Assembly: GCA_003313425.1 (NCBI GenBank)
Contig: NHZP01000011.1
Coordinates: 1 to 64,000, forward strand
DNA from: Pseudopyrenochaeta lycopersici
Lineage: Eukaryota; Ascomycota; Dothideomycetes; Pleosporales; Pseudopyrenochaetaceae
Direction: 5' to 3'
Length of the DNA stretch: 64,000 nt
Position 1 is the first letter of the stretch, and each line of letters opens with the position of its first letter. Below the pieces are notes generated by a model that made no database searches, had not been told where the DNA came from, and saw only the letters and a program-made list of their open reading frames with translations. This document shows positions 1 to 11,326 of this stretch, one piece after another. The position numbers and the translations under genes are program-made.

Positions 1-3000
1 CCTTACCCTTACCCCCCTACCCTCTACCTCTCCCTTACTCTCTCCCTCTCCCCTCTCCCTCTACTTCCTCCCTCTTCCCTACTCCTACTCTTAACTCTTT
101 TTACCTTTCCTCCTTACCCTCCTTTTTAACCCTACTCTACTTTTTACCCCTCCCTTTCTTCCTCTTTCTCTTTTTCTTCCTACCCTTTTCTCTACCCTTT
201 CCTCTTTCTAACCTTCCTTTACTTTCTCTTCTATAACCTTTTCCTTCTCTTTCCCTTATAAACTTTACCCTTTCTCTCCTAAAACCCTAACCCTCCTACT
301 CTCTCCCTAACCCTCTTACTCTCTCTCTTACCCTTACTCTTACTTTCTCCCTCTCTTTTCTACTCTTTACTCTTACTTTTACCTTCTTTCTACCTTTCCT
401 ACCTTTCTTCTAAAACTCTCTCCTCTTTTTCTTTACTTCTTCTACTTACTACCCTTTTTAAACCTTTTTCTACTCCTTCTAACACACCTACTCTTTTTTC
501 TCTTAAACTTACCCTCCTCTACTTTCTCCCTTTAACTCTCTCCTTTTCCCCCCCTCTCTTTTCCTTAAAACCCTAACCCTCTCTCTCTTAAAACCCTAAC
601 CCTCTCTCTCTCTTAAAACCCTAACCCTCTCTCTCTCTTAAAACCTTAACTCTCTCCCTTACTCTTACCCTCCCTCTCTCTTACCCTCTACCTCTTACCC
701 TTACCCTTACTCTCTCCCTAACCCTCTCCCTCTTTCTTTCTTCCTCCCTTTCCTACTCTTTACTCTTACTTCTACCTTTCTAATAAAACTCTCTTCTCTT
801 TTTCTTTACTTCTTCTACTCCTAATACTTTTACTCTTTTTCTTCTTAAACTACACTTCTACTACTTCCTCTACTTTTTTTCCTTACTCTTACCTTTTCCT
901 CTCCTCTTTACTTTACTCTACTCTTCTTTCTATAAAAAACTTACCCTTTCTTTCTACTTTCTCTCTTTAACTCTCTCCTTTTCTCCTACTCTCTTTCTCT
1001 TAAAACCCTAACCTTCTCCTCCTCTAAAACCCTAACCCTTTCTTCCTCTAAAACCCTAACCCTCTTACTCTTTTCCTTTCTCTTACTCTTACTACCTTCT
1101 TTCTTAACCCTTTACTACTCTTCTAACTTTACACTTACCTCTCTTACACCTTTAACTCCCTTTTAACTCTACTATAACCCCTTCTTTTTTACTCTTTTCT
1201 CTCTTTTACTTCTCTCCTCTACTACCTAACTCCCCCCCTCCCTTTTACCTCCCCTCTTTTTCTTTACCCCTACTTCTAACTCTTTACACCTTACCTTACT
1301 TACTTACTCTCTCCTTTTCTTCTTTTTCCTTCCCTTCTACCTCCTCTCTCTTCTTTCTAACCTTCTACCTTACCTTCTCTCCTCTTTTTAAACTCCTTCC
1401 TACTTACCTTTCTCTACTAACCCTCTACTTTTTCTTTCTCTACTTTTTCTTTCTCTACTTCCTCTACCCTTCCTTTCTCCCTTTAACACCCCTTTTTCTA
1501 CTCTTCTCTAACCTTCTTACTAACCCTCTCTCTCTTTTTTCTTTTTAACTCTCTTTTCTTCTACTTACTCTTAACCTTTTTACTTCTTTACTCTTCTTTC
1601 TACTACTTTTACAACTTTACCTCTCTACTTTTCTTTACTTCCTTTTTCCTACTTACACCTACTCTCTACTCTTTTCTTTTTACTACTTACTTCTCTTTCT
1701 AAACTTCTTTACTTTCCCTCTACTTCTCCTTTTTACTCTTACCTTTTCTTTCCTACTACTTTTAACCTTCTTTTCCTTCTTCTATAACTTCTCCTTTCTT
1801 TTCTCTCTTTTAACTAACCTCCTTTCCTATAACTCTAACCCTCTCTCTTACACCTTCTTACTCTTTTTACTCTTTTCTTACCCCTCTTACTTCTCCTACC
1901 CTTCTAAACCCCTACAACCCTTTACTTCTACTTTTCTCCCCCTATTTCTTCTTCTCTACTCTTTACTCCTAACTCCTACTTTTCTTCTCCTTTTCTACTC
2001 TTCTTAAACCCTAATATTTCCTCCTTTTTAACTCTTTTCCCTTACACTCCCTCCTACTTCTTCTTCTTACTTCTACCTTTTACTTCTATAACCTTTACTC
2101 TTTATCCTTCTACTCTCTTCCTCCTTTTTTAAAAACCCTAAATTTCCTTTTCTTCTCCTTCTCTACTCTTCCTTCCCCTAAACACCTCCCTTTCCCCTTC
2201 CTCCTATTTTTACTCTTCTTTCTACTACTTAACTTCTCTTTTATCCCTTTCCCTTCTTTAACACCTTTAACTCTTAACCCTTCTCCTCTTCTTTTCTCTT
2301 ACTTTACTACTCTCTACTTTTTTTAAAATCCTAACTCTTACTTTTTTAAAACCCTAACCCTCTCTTTCTCTACCTTACCTACCCTTACTCTAACTCTTTC
2401 TAACCCTTTTTACTCTCTCTTTCTACATTTTTCTTTTTTAACCTTTTAACTCTCTCTTTCTTACCTTCTACCTCCCCCTTTTTTCTCTACCCTTACTTCT
2501 AACACCTTACCTTACCTTACTTACCCTCTCAACCCTAACTTACTTACCCTTTTCTTCTCCTTCCCTCTCCCTCCTCTTCTTCTCTCTTCTTATAACTCTA
2601 ACCTTCTCTTTCTCTTAAAACCCTAACCCTTTACTTTCTTCTTTTACTTCTTTTCTACCTCTTCTCTCTTCTCTTTTCTCTCTTTAAACTCCCTTCTCTA
2701 CTTATCTTTTCCTACTAATCCTCTACTTTTTTTTTCTCTACTTTACTCTCTATTTCTCTCTTTAACTCCCCCTTCTCTACCCCTCCTTAACTTTCTAACT
2801 AACTCTCTCTCTTCTAAAACCCTAAACCTCTCTTCTTTTTTACTCTCTCTCTCTCTCCCTTACTCTCTTCTAACACTATAACCCTCTTTTCTTCTACTAA
2901 CTCTTTTACTCCTTTCTTTTTTCCTTCTCCCCTTTTACTCTTCTCTTACTCTTCTTTTCTCTTTTTTTCACTACTTTTACAACTCTACTCCTCTACTTTT

Positions 3001-3939
3001 TTTACCTTCTACTTTTCTTCTCTTACTTTTAACTAACTAACCCTTTAACCTTTCCTATAACTCTAACTCTCTTAACCTATTTTCTCCTCTTCTAATACTT
3101 ATCCTTTCTCTCCTCCTACTCTACTCCTTTTACTATCTATAATCCTTACCCTCTCTATAACTTTAACCCTTTACTACCTTTCTTTCTTTTTACCTAACTT
3201 ACTCTTTTATCTCCTTACTCTTTCTTCTACTCTAAAATTTAAAACTTTTTACCTCTTCTAAACCCTAATACTTACTTATAAACTTCTACTTACTTTTATC
3301 TTTCTTCTCTACTCTTATTCTTTCCTTTCTTCTTTTCTTTACTTTAAACCTCTAATCTCCTACTTTTTTTTATCCTTCTTACTTCTTTACTTTAAACTCC
3401 TAACCTCTAATCTTTTCTTATTTCTCCTCTTAACTTTTACTTCCTTTATTCTTTCTTACCTTCTTAAATCTTATTTTTTTCTACTACACCTCTACCTTAA
3501 AAATTACTCTTTACTAACTTTTAATCTATTAAACTCTAATTTATATTTAATTTCTCTCTACTTACTCTTCTTCTCCTTTAATAACTCCCTATACTATATT
3601 ATAACCCTTTCTCTATCTACCTTTATTCTCTAAATTCTACCTTATTCTTATTTTCCTCTTACTTACCCTTACCTCTACCTACTCTATTTCTACTCTACTA
3701 CTTATCTCTTTCTCTCTATTATAATCTAACTCTTTTTACCTTATCTCTAACTCTTATACTATTTTATTATTCTTTATTTTTATTTCTCTTTAATTATACT
3801 TTCCTAATCTACTATACTAATAACTCTACTTTTATATTTATCTACTTCTTTCTCTTTCTCTTTTCTTCTATATTTTCTTTTTCTATAATTTTATCTTCCT
3901 ACTATTCTTCTTCTTTCTCTTCTTCCTCTTTTAATCTAA
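1..3939. repeat. Telomere-proximal G-free pyrimidine/adenine tract
   Basis: Reading the + strand from base 1, the first G is at 3,940. The tract is made only of C, T and A. Clear CCCTAA-type motifs, often preceded by AAAA, recur near 280-295, 565-640, 1,000-1,065 and 2,350, and more rarely later. Between them lie irregular CCCT, CTTCTT and CTCTCT stretches. Cytosine falls and A+T rises away from the end. The orientation, C-rich strand at the left end, fits a left telomere. No gene is visible. It may be a real telomere-derived array, or a long-read basecalling artefact of telomeric repeats, since CCCTAA runs are known to be miscalled as CTTCTT-like sequence. Confidence 0.75.
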
Positions 3940-4689
3940 GCGGTTGCCTTTAACTATCCTATTTATCTCCTAACCTAAGCAGTTCTCTATATACTTCTCT
4001 CGTCCTTATAATACCTCTTTATATAACCCCTTACGCGTATCTCTCTTCTTCTTAAATAGACTAGGTTAGTGTTATCTTTCTAATTTTAGTTCTGACCTAA
4101 ATAGAACTTTATACTACCTCCCCCTTCTTCTATACTTTACTACTGCCTTCTCTTCGCTCTGTAACACCTAACGGGCCTTCTACCTACTCTTTCTTTCTTA
4201 CTCTTACTCTTTTATCTTGCTGCGCTTAGCTTCTTTTCTTACACTAGACAGCCTACTACCTACCCCTCTGTTATGCTCTGCGTTCTGTATAAAACCGCTT
4301 CTCTTAAACTTTTACTATCTATTACGCTCCTGCATACGTCCTCGTACTCTTCGTTCTCTACTCCTACAGGTTATACTTTATCTAACTTCTATCTAGTCCT
4401 AACTAGAACTTAATTTTAAATCTCTACCTTTAAATAATAACAGCCTTACTATAACGCCTCCCTACAGGTTTAGGCAGCTAGTATACTTCTACTACAGGTT
4501 ACAGGTTGCAGGTTACAGAGCATCTCTCTCTGTTTCTATAGGTTTAGGGGCTACTTCTAACCTTCCTACAGGTTACAGGCTATCTTTTGCCTCTCTATTT
4601 ACTTCTCCCTACTCTACTATTACCTCTTCTTACTTCTTATACCTACCTACTTACCCTATTTATATACGCATAACAGGCCTCTATTTTTT

Positions 4690-4860
4690 AAACAACAATT
4701 TATCTTCTATGTATTACGCTTACTCTACTAACAACCGCGTAAACTAATAAAACTCCTTTACTAAATTATTACTCTCTACTGTAATCTAACTTATGCTTCT
4801 TCGCTAAATATTCTAATATGCCCTATATCTCCTACTGCGCCGCTAACTCTAAACCCTGCT
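4690..4860 (-). pseudogene. Fragment of a TLH helicase tail (duplicate)
   Basis: Bases 4,700-4,800 resemble 6,490-6,600, the 3' portion of helicase pseudogene TLH1. Both share a run containing TAATAAAACTCC and CTAAATTATTACT with similar flanks. This suggests that the distal ends of TLH genes were duplicated toward the telomere. The fragment is too short and mutated to code. Confidence 0.45.
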
Positions 4861-5047
4861 AACCCCCTACTTTCTTACCTCTCTACTCTTACTACCTTGT
4901 CCTTAAAATACTGCTCTACTCTACCCTACTAATCCCTTCCTTTTATATTATTTTATTACTCTAACTTCTATCTCTGTTAGGGCTAGAACTCCCCCTACCT
5001 GCACTTACTATCTACCTACCCTTTCTTCTTCTTCCTAATATGTCTAT

Positions 5048-5262
5048 CCTGTACAGGTTAGAGGACTTTTACAGGTTAGGGGTATTTACAGGTTAGGTAG
5101 TCTTCTACAGGTTAGAGGGCCTTCTATAGATTAGGGGACTTCTATAGGTTAGGCAGTCTTCTATAGGTTAGAGGGAATTTTACAGGTTAGGAGACTTCTA
5201 CAGGTTAGGCAGTCTTCTACGGGTTAGGGGACTTCTACTAGTTAGAGAACCTTCTGTGTCTG
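5048..5262 (+). repeat. CAGGTTAGGG minisatellite
   Basis: About eleven degenerate copies of a roughly 18-21 bp unit occur, with core CTTCTACAGGTTAGGGGA or variants. The core contains TTAGGG-like G-strand sequence on the + strand, the opposite strand bias to the terminal CCCTAA motifs. A weaker stretch of ACAGGTT units lies at 4,465-4,580. Confidence 0.7.
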
Positions 5263-6296
5263 TTCTGTACATTCTAACTTTTACTTAACTATTAAGCAAA
5301 AGTTAGTCTCTAGTTATACTCCCCTCTTCTCTAGTAGTAATCTAGTCTACCCTTCCTCCTTTAGTACGTTACTAGTTCCTTTAACATATACTATAAATGC
5401 TATAAACACCTAGCACATCTTATTACTCTATATACTGCCCTACTAGCCCTCCTTTCCTTCCTTACGGGCCCGCTACCTATCCCCTTTCCTTTATTACTTA
5501 TATTCCCTAACGTCTTCGCTGCGTACGCTTAGCTCTTTTCTGCACTAACAGGCCTACCTACCCTCCTCTTCTCCTAAATCAGACGCTTCCCTTACCTCTT
5601 ATTCTTCCCTCTCTGCTAAAAATAAGTTACAGTTATAAGTTATTGTTACAAATTACTGTTATAGGTAACAGATAACCAGAAACAGATAACAGGAACTAGG
5701 TTACGCGCTCTTTCTAGCCTTAAGCAGTTGTCTTTAACTATTAAACCTATCTCGTGAACCTAGCAATTATCTTCGTACGTTTATTCTTCTTCTTATAACA
5801 CCTTACAGGCCCTAACTTCTGTTCTAACAGGGACGTAAGTTAGTTTCCGCCTTTCTGACTTTTAATCTAGCCTAAACCTAAATCCTCTACCCTCTTCTTC
5901 TTCTAATACTTTACTGCCTCCTACTCTTCCTCCTCTTCTCTTAATAGGTTAAGCCCTTCTTTCCTTCCTTACAGGCCCGCCTACTACCCCCCTTTACTTT
6001 ATTACTTATTATCCCTAACATCTTCTCTACCTGCGCTTAGCTTCTTTTCTTATATTAACGGGCTAACTGCCTACCCTTTTCTTATAATAGATCTCTCTTA
6101 ACAGATCTCTCTCTACTAGTTTCTCTGCTGCCTATAGGCTGTAGGCGATAGGTTACAGGCTACAATTCTGTGCGGTTGCTACAGGTTGCGGTTACAGTTA
6201 CGGGCACAGGTTACCGCTTACTAGATATAGCCGCAAGTTAGTCTATAATATAGTTGTCCTAGCGTCTTATAATCTAATCCTTAATTTTCTTAAACC

Positions 6297-6400
6297 TTAG
6301 TTTTTATAATCTTCTATTTTTATAATACTCTATTTTTATAATGCTCTATTTTTATAATGCTCTATTTTTATAATCCTCTATTTTTATAATCCTCTATTTT
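6297..6400 (+). repeat. 16-bp AT-rich tandem repeat
   Basis: About six head-to-tail copies of a unit close to CTATTTTTATAATGCT lie just beyond the readable end of helicase pseudogene TLH1. Confidence 0.75.
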
Positions 6401-6404
6401 CATA

Positions 6405-9400
6405 AAATAACCTATTTACTATCTCTAACAATTCACGACTTATAATATATAATTTACTAGGTCTTTATCTTTACACGGACTCTTCTATAATTTACTTCCC
6501 TTACTCTACTAATAATTGTGTAACCTAATAAAACTCCCTTACTAAATTATTACTTTCTACTATGTCTAGTAATTATTTTCTTCCTAAATACTCTATTAAA
6601 GTTATGCTTTCTCCTACATTATTAATACCTAACTCTTGTAACTGCGCATACTATTAGTCTAAAATCTCTCTGTAACTAAATACTATACCTGTTAACTCTG
6701 CAATTAATACTCCCTTATATTAATAACTTCCGCCTAGTACTCTTTAATACTACCCCTTCTTATTTAGCTCCTAGCTATTATATATCTCCTGCAGCACTCT
6801 ACTGCACAGGAAATATCCTAAATAAAACTTAAACTAAATCTACTCCTCTATAGTCTTTACTATCTCTTTTACAACTATACTCTTAGCCCGCTAATACTAC
6901 TGTACATCGTGTCTACTCTGCAGGTTGCTAGCTCCCTTGCATATACTGTATTAGTTCGCCTACTACGCTAACTACCTGCGCACCTACTCTACGTCGGCAA
7001 ACTCTTACTGTCAGCGCTCTCCTAACGTCTGCTATAGGCCCCGCCGCTCTTACTCCTGCTGCCAAAACGCGTGCTGCGTCTCCTCTTACTTAACGTTAAC
7101 TACGTCTATCTCAGCCCCCTCGCTATTCTTATACTCTCTCTTCTCTACTATCTCTTCTCCTGTAACCTCCTCCTACTACCTATTAATCCCCTAGCATATA
7201 TCGCACATCTCCTTATTATCCTCCTTACTACACCCTACGTAATCCTTCCTCCCGTCTAAGTACCTGTCTAACACCTCCCTCCTACATCCTGCTATTCTGC
7301 TCTCGCCTCTTACAAATCTCCTTACTAATACCTTCTCTGCTTCTATCTACCTATTATTAGCGCGTTATTACCCTTCCTAAATAATTAAAATCGCCTCGCT
7401 CCGTAACCCGTCTTAGCCTGCCCTACTACTCTCCTGCGCGTACTCTAACATCGTGAACAGCCAGTCAATGTGAACGATACACTGCACGTCCGGTATGTCG
7501 ACGCCTATGCCTAACGCGCTTATTACTACAATCACGCGCTGCTTACCTGCTATAAAGTCTGCTAACATGCTTACCTTACCTACAGCGTCAGCGTAATACG
7601 CACGACAATCTAACTACTCCGCTAACGCGTTAACCTTTAGTTTTAAGTTACTATATATAATAATCTTGCCTATCTTATACTTTCAGAGCCTCCGCTGCAC
7701 CTTCTTTACTACTATTAATTTAACTATTTTCTTCTTTACAGACCTGCTAACCTTAATCGTTTAATATACTACGTTTACCCTTGTCGTTAGCTGTCTAAAC
7801 ATCTTTACTTACTCTCGTGCGAAACACATCTGTTAATACAACTCGTCCTCTTCGCTTAGCGGCAATGTTACTGTTAACAACACTATCTACGTCTTAGCTG
7901 CCACTAGCTTACCTAACTACTATATCTGCTTACAGAACATATACTAACAGTTCAACACGATGTGACATTCATTGATTACAATACGGTCCAGCTGCCGCGT
8001 CGCTCGTAGCTAATTTAAAAACGTCGTAAAGTCTTCTCCTATAGCTGACTTAGGCGTTACAAAAACGATAGCAGCTGCGTCAGGCAGGCGACAACTCTCC
8101 TACTCAGCACATAATATACCTAGCTCCTTACACTGCCGCATTATGTCTCCGCGTAATAATACCAACAGCACAACAATAACTGTTATCCCGCCTTATTCTA
8201 CCCACGCCAGTAATATAAACAACATGCTCTTGCCTGCGCCTGTTAGCATTACGGCGACAACAGGACTCTTACCCGCAATAATTACCTTAATTACTTTCTT
8301 CTGCACGCCCCTAAACTTCGCTTTATTACCCTTAAGCTATTTAAACTGCGTAACTAAATCTATCTTTACTAAACGCTCCCGTCGCTCTAGTCTTACCTTA
8401 TTAGCCTTATTTTTAAACAGCGCTCTTTTCTGCTTCTTACAGTCTATTGCTCCTTACATAGCTAACTAAAACCCTAAAAATTAATACTAATTAGTGCTTA
8501 AACCGCGGAACAGCTGCCTCCTATCTACTACTACGCCCGCCTGCTCTATAATTCCCTGTACGTACACTATACCCGCTACGTGTAAAGTGTGCCTAGACTG
8601 TTTGTCTGCGATAATAGCTGCTATATTTTCTTCCCTCTACGCTTTATTATCCTCGCCCTCCTTAGCTGCGAACGCTGTTAAACTACGTAAAAATCGCCAG
8701 CTGATACTAATAGTAATCTCACAGTATACTGCAATCGTCAGCTCCTGCCCTACCAGTCCCGCCCTGCTCTCGCGCTTTAACGTTTCCCGCACACGCTTAG
8801 ACGTCTACTTGCGTCTGTTCGGGTCAGCGGGCCATAAGTGCGATAAAATAGCCTCTTTCTTCCACACTATTGTTTTGAGTTACTGCTGGAATAGTAATAC
8901 TAGCCACAAGTACTACACCAGCAGCTCGCCTACCTCGCGCGGTAAGTAGCGATAGATTACCTTAACATCGCTACTAATAGCGTACCCTTTATAGTATCGT
9001 GTGACGTACACTACTATGCTGTCTTTAATAAATATATTACGGTGTCCGCCCTTCGTCATGTTTTAGTGTTAGACACTTAATATCTCTGTTACTTGTGCGG
9101 GCTGCCCACCTAACATATATAGTAAAGCGATTAGCTTCTCCCGAAACGCAACTACGCAGTCTATGTACTACTCTACCTCTTTCCTGTTAATACTAGAACG
9201 TGTAGCTAGCTTAATAAACTGCTCTTGTACTGCAGCGTCCTGCCCTACCCGCTTAAAAAGCTACTTCTCCCTATCTACAGGCATGCAGGTGCGCTAGTCC
9301 TGCAAAAAATTCTACCTAGGTTGGTCGTCGGTTAGGTTGTCGCGCAGCTGCTCCCACGGAACCTAGGGCACTTAATCTGCTATCTACCTAGCGCAAAATA

Positions 9401-11126
9401 ACAGCTCCTTAAGTAGTAACCGCTTGCTCTCTGCCTGCATCCTGTGCACTATACTACGGAACTAGGACATAGTAAAGTGTAAGTTCTTATACAGCAGCTT
9501 GTCCCTCCCTATCCACTCGACGTACCTGCGCGCGGTAGTGTTGTAATGCACCTTAAGCCCGTACGTGCGCAAGTTAAGCATCTACTGTATTAGGCTGTAG
9601 CTGCCTCGCACTATAAACTTATCTATTATCTTCTGCACAAACTCTAAACACCCCTTCGGTTAATACTAGGCTAGGCTGCTGCCGCCGTCGCTGCTGTACG
9701 CGCTGTCGTCGTCGAAGTCGTCGTCCTTAAACAGCTCAGACAGCTTAAGCGCCCGCTGCACTACTATGAAACAGGTAACTTTAATCACGGACAACAATAT
9801 TAGCGGGTACAGCTCAGGGCCCTTCCAGCCGTCCTCTTTCACGCCCAGCACGGCTAACGCACATACTAACGCGCAGTTATACTCCTTACAGCAGATAACC
9901 TAGTTAAGCAGCGCGATACAAAACTCTAAGTACGCTTTCTAGATTAGGGTTAGCTTTACATGCTTAGGCTCGTTGTTAGGCTTAGATGGTTCCTGCTCGT
10001 TAAGCTCGTCAATCATTATCTTATCCTTAGCCTCTACCTAATTCTCCCCCTCTATCTCTACCTCCTCCACGTCTCTTTCTGCCTGCTCGACCAGCGCCTC
10101 CCACGCCTCGCGCTGCTGCCGCGTGAATCGATACCTAGGGCTGTTCCAGCTGTGCTCCCGCTGCGTGCGCGCAAAAAACATCAGCATCTGCTTCTACGGC
10201 CGTGATCGCTCCCTAATCGACTTATTATCCATGTACGCCTACAGTAGTGTGTACCTAGTCTGGTGCATCTCAGTGCGAATGGCCTCCATGCGCACGAATA
10301 TGCCTGTCCGCTTGATAACGGACGCCTGGCTAACGCGGGCCAGCCTATCCATAGCGTTCTAAATAGCGGCCTTAACAGGCTTATCTTCTTTATCTAGGTC
10401 CATATTCGGCTCCTTAATGCTCGCCAGCAACTTAGGGCGCTTTAAGTTAATAAAGTACAGCAGCCACCTAGTCCGTTCCAGCCATAGGGCTGCCTCGTCC
10501 TTCTCGCCGTCTTGGATAGATATCTTCGCCCAGTTCTCGACGTTGGCCCACGTCTTAGCTATCTCCTCGCCCACCCGCGCCTATGCTACCTCGCCTTCAG
10601 TAGGGACAGGTTGTGGGCTATAGTCTAGTGTGTAATGCACCTTAAAGTACTGTGACCCGTGCCGGCTACTAAACAGTCGCTGGCAATGCACGCGTTTGCA
10701 TCCTCCGCTAACCCTAACCCGCACGTCTTTCGCCCTTATCCAGGTGGGACGTCCACGCTTTTTTCTAGCCGACCACTCGTGCAGTTCGCGCTAATATCTC
10801 CTAATTAACTCTTTGCTTCGCGCAACGTACTAGCAGCGTTCTGCGTCTAATTAGCATAATAAGCCGTCGTCAAACACCAGCAATTAGGGTATTAGCTAAG
10901 CGCTGTTGCTTAGTATCTCCAACTCGCTAGGGTACTGTATTAAGCCTACCTAACAACGAATAGCTTCTCTAACAGCTTTAGCTCTCTTATGCGACTGCTT
11001 ATACTACTTCTACAAATACCCCTTAATCTAATCTGGCTATACCGCGTATCAGCACTCTCTGCACACAGCTACCTAGTACTTAGCTAAGTACTCAAAGTAC
11101 TAATGCTTAACATCTACGTCTAACAT
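6405..11126 (-). pseudogene. Subtelomeric RecQ-type helicase TLH1, RIP-inactivated
   Basis: A frame open except for point stops can be followed on the minus strand from an ATG at 11,126 to about 6,405 (about 1,570 codons). The N-terminus resembles the DUF3505-type domain of fungal telomere-linked helicases: paired cysteines VCREC, then an SSRHGSQYF-like stretch near 10,660-10,690. The helicase core has a Walker A region (PVVAVMLTGAG) near 8,215-8,275, and motif II reads NECH instead of DECH near 7,970. The C-terminal RecQ motifs SALGIGVDIPDVQC and VHIDW lie near 7,460-7,530, and QESSRAG near 7,430. Several CxxC pairs follow in the tail. Premature stops are TAG/TAA at expected Q or W positions. 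The family is a 3'-5' DNA helicase implicated in chromosome-end maintenance. The gene is divergent from the 11,327 pseudogene. Not functional as written. Confidence 0.88.
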
Positions 11127-11326
11127 ATTAAAGGTTTTCTGCGTACTTTCTCTGCAGCAGACACTAGTTTTGTTGCTAGGTTTATTAAGTTCTGTGTTTC
11201 TAGCTGTGCGTTAACTCATAATGTACGAGCAGAGCTCTAATTAGACCGTTACCCTAGTCCAGGGGCTTACAACAACACAATTACTTCTTCTTCCCCTGCA
11301 TTACCTACGTCAATAAACAAACAAAC
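11127..11326. promoter_or_regulatory. Shared divergent intergenic region
   Basis: These 200 bp separate the start codons of TLH1 (minus) and the 11,327 gene (plus), so both promoters should lie here. The sequence upstream of the + gene contains a short AATAAACAAACAAACATG leader. I see no convincing TATA box. Confidence 0.35.

Larger units (their letters stand above)
3940..6296. repeat. Degenerate subtelomeric repeat block
   Basis: AT-rich sequence begins abruptly at 3,940 with all four bases. Similar segments recur inside the block. One starts near 3,938 (AAGCGGTTGCCTTTAACTAT) and again near 5,714. Another, with a GGGCC core followed by CTTAGCTCTTTTCT-like sequence, occurs near 4,170-4,260, 5,465-5,570 and 5,970-6,075. 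Short ACAGGTTA/TACAGGTT units are scattered through it. No open frame is supported. I read it as diverged copies of subtelomeric repeat units and helicase 3' ends. Confidence 0.55.

Noticed and set aside
7071..8949. Hydrophobic + strand frames of 60-150 codons
   Set aside because: Antisense of the TLH1 helicase core; no conserved features and shaped by TAG-rich minus-strand coding.
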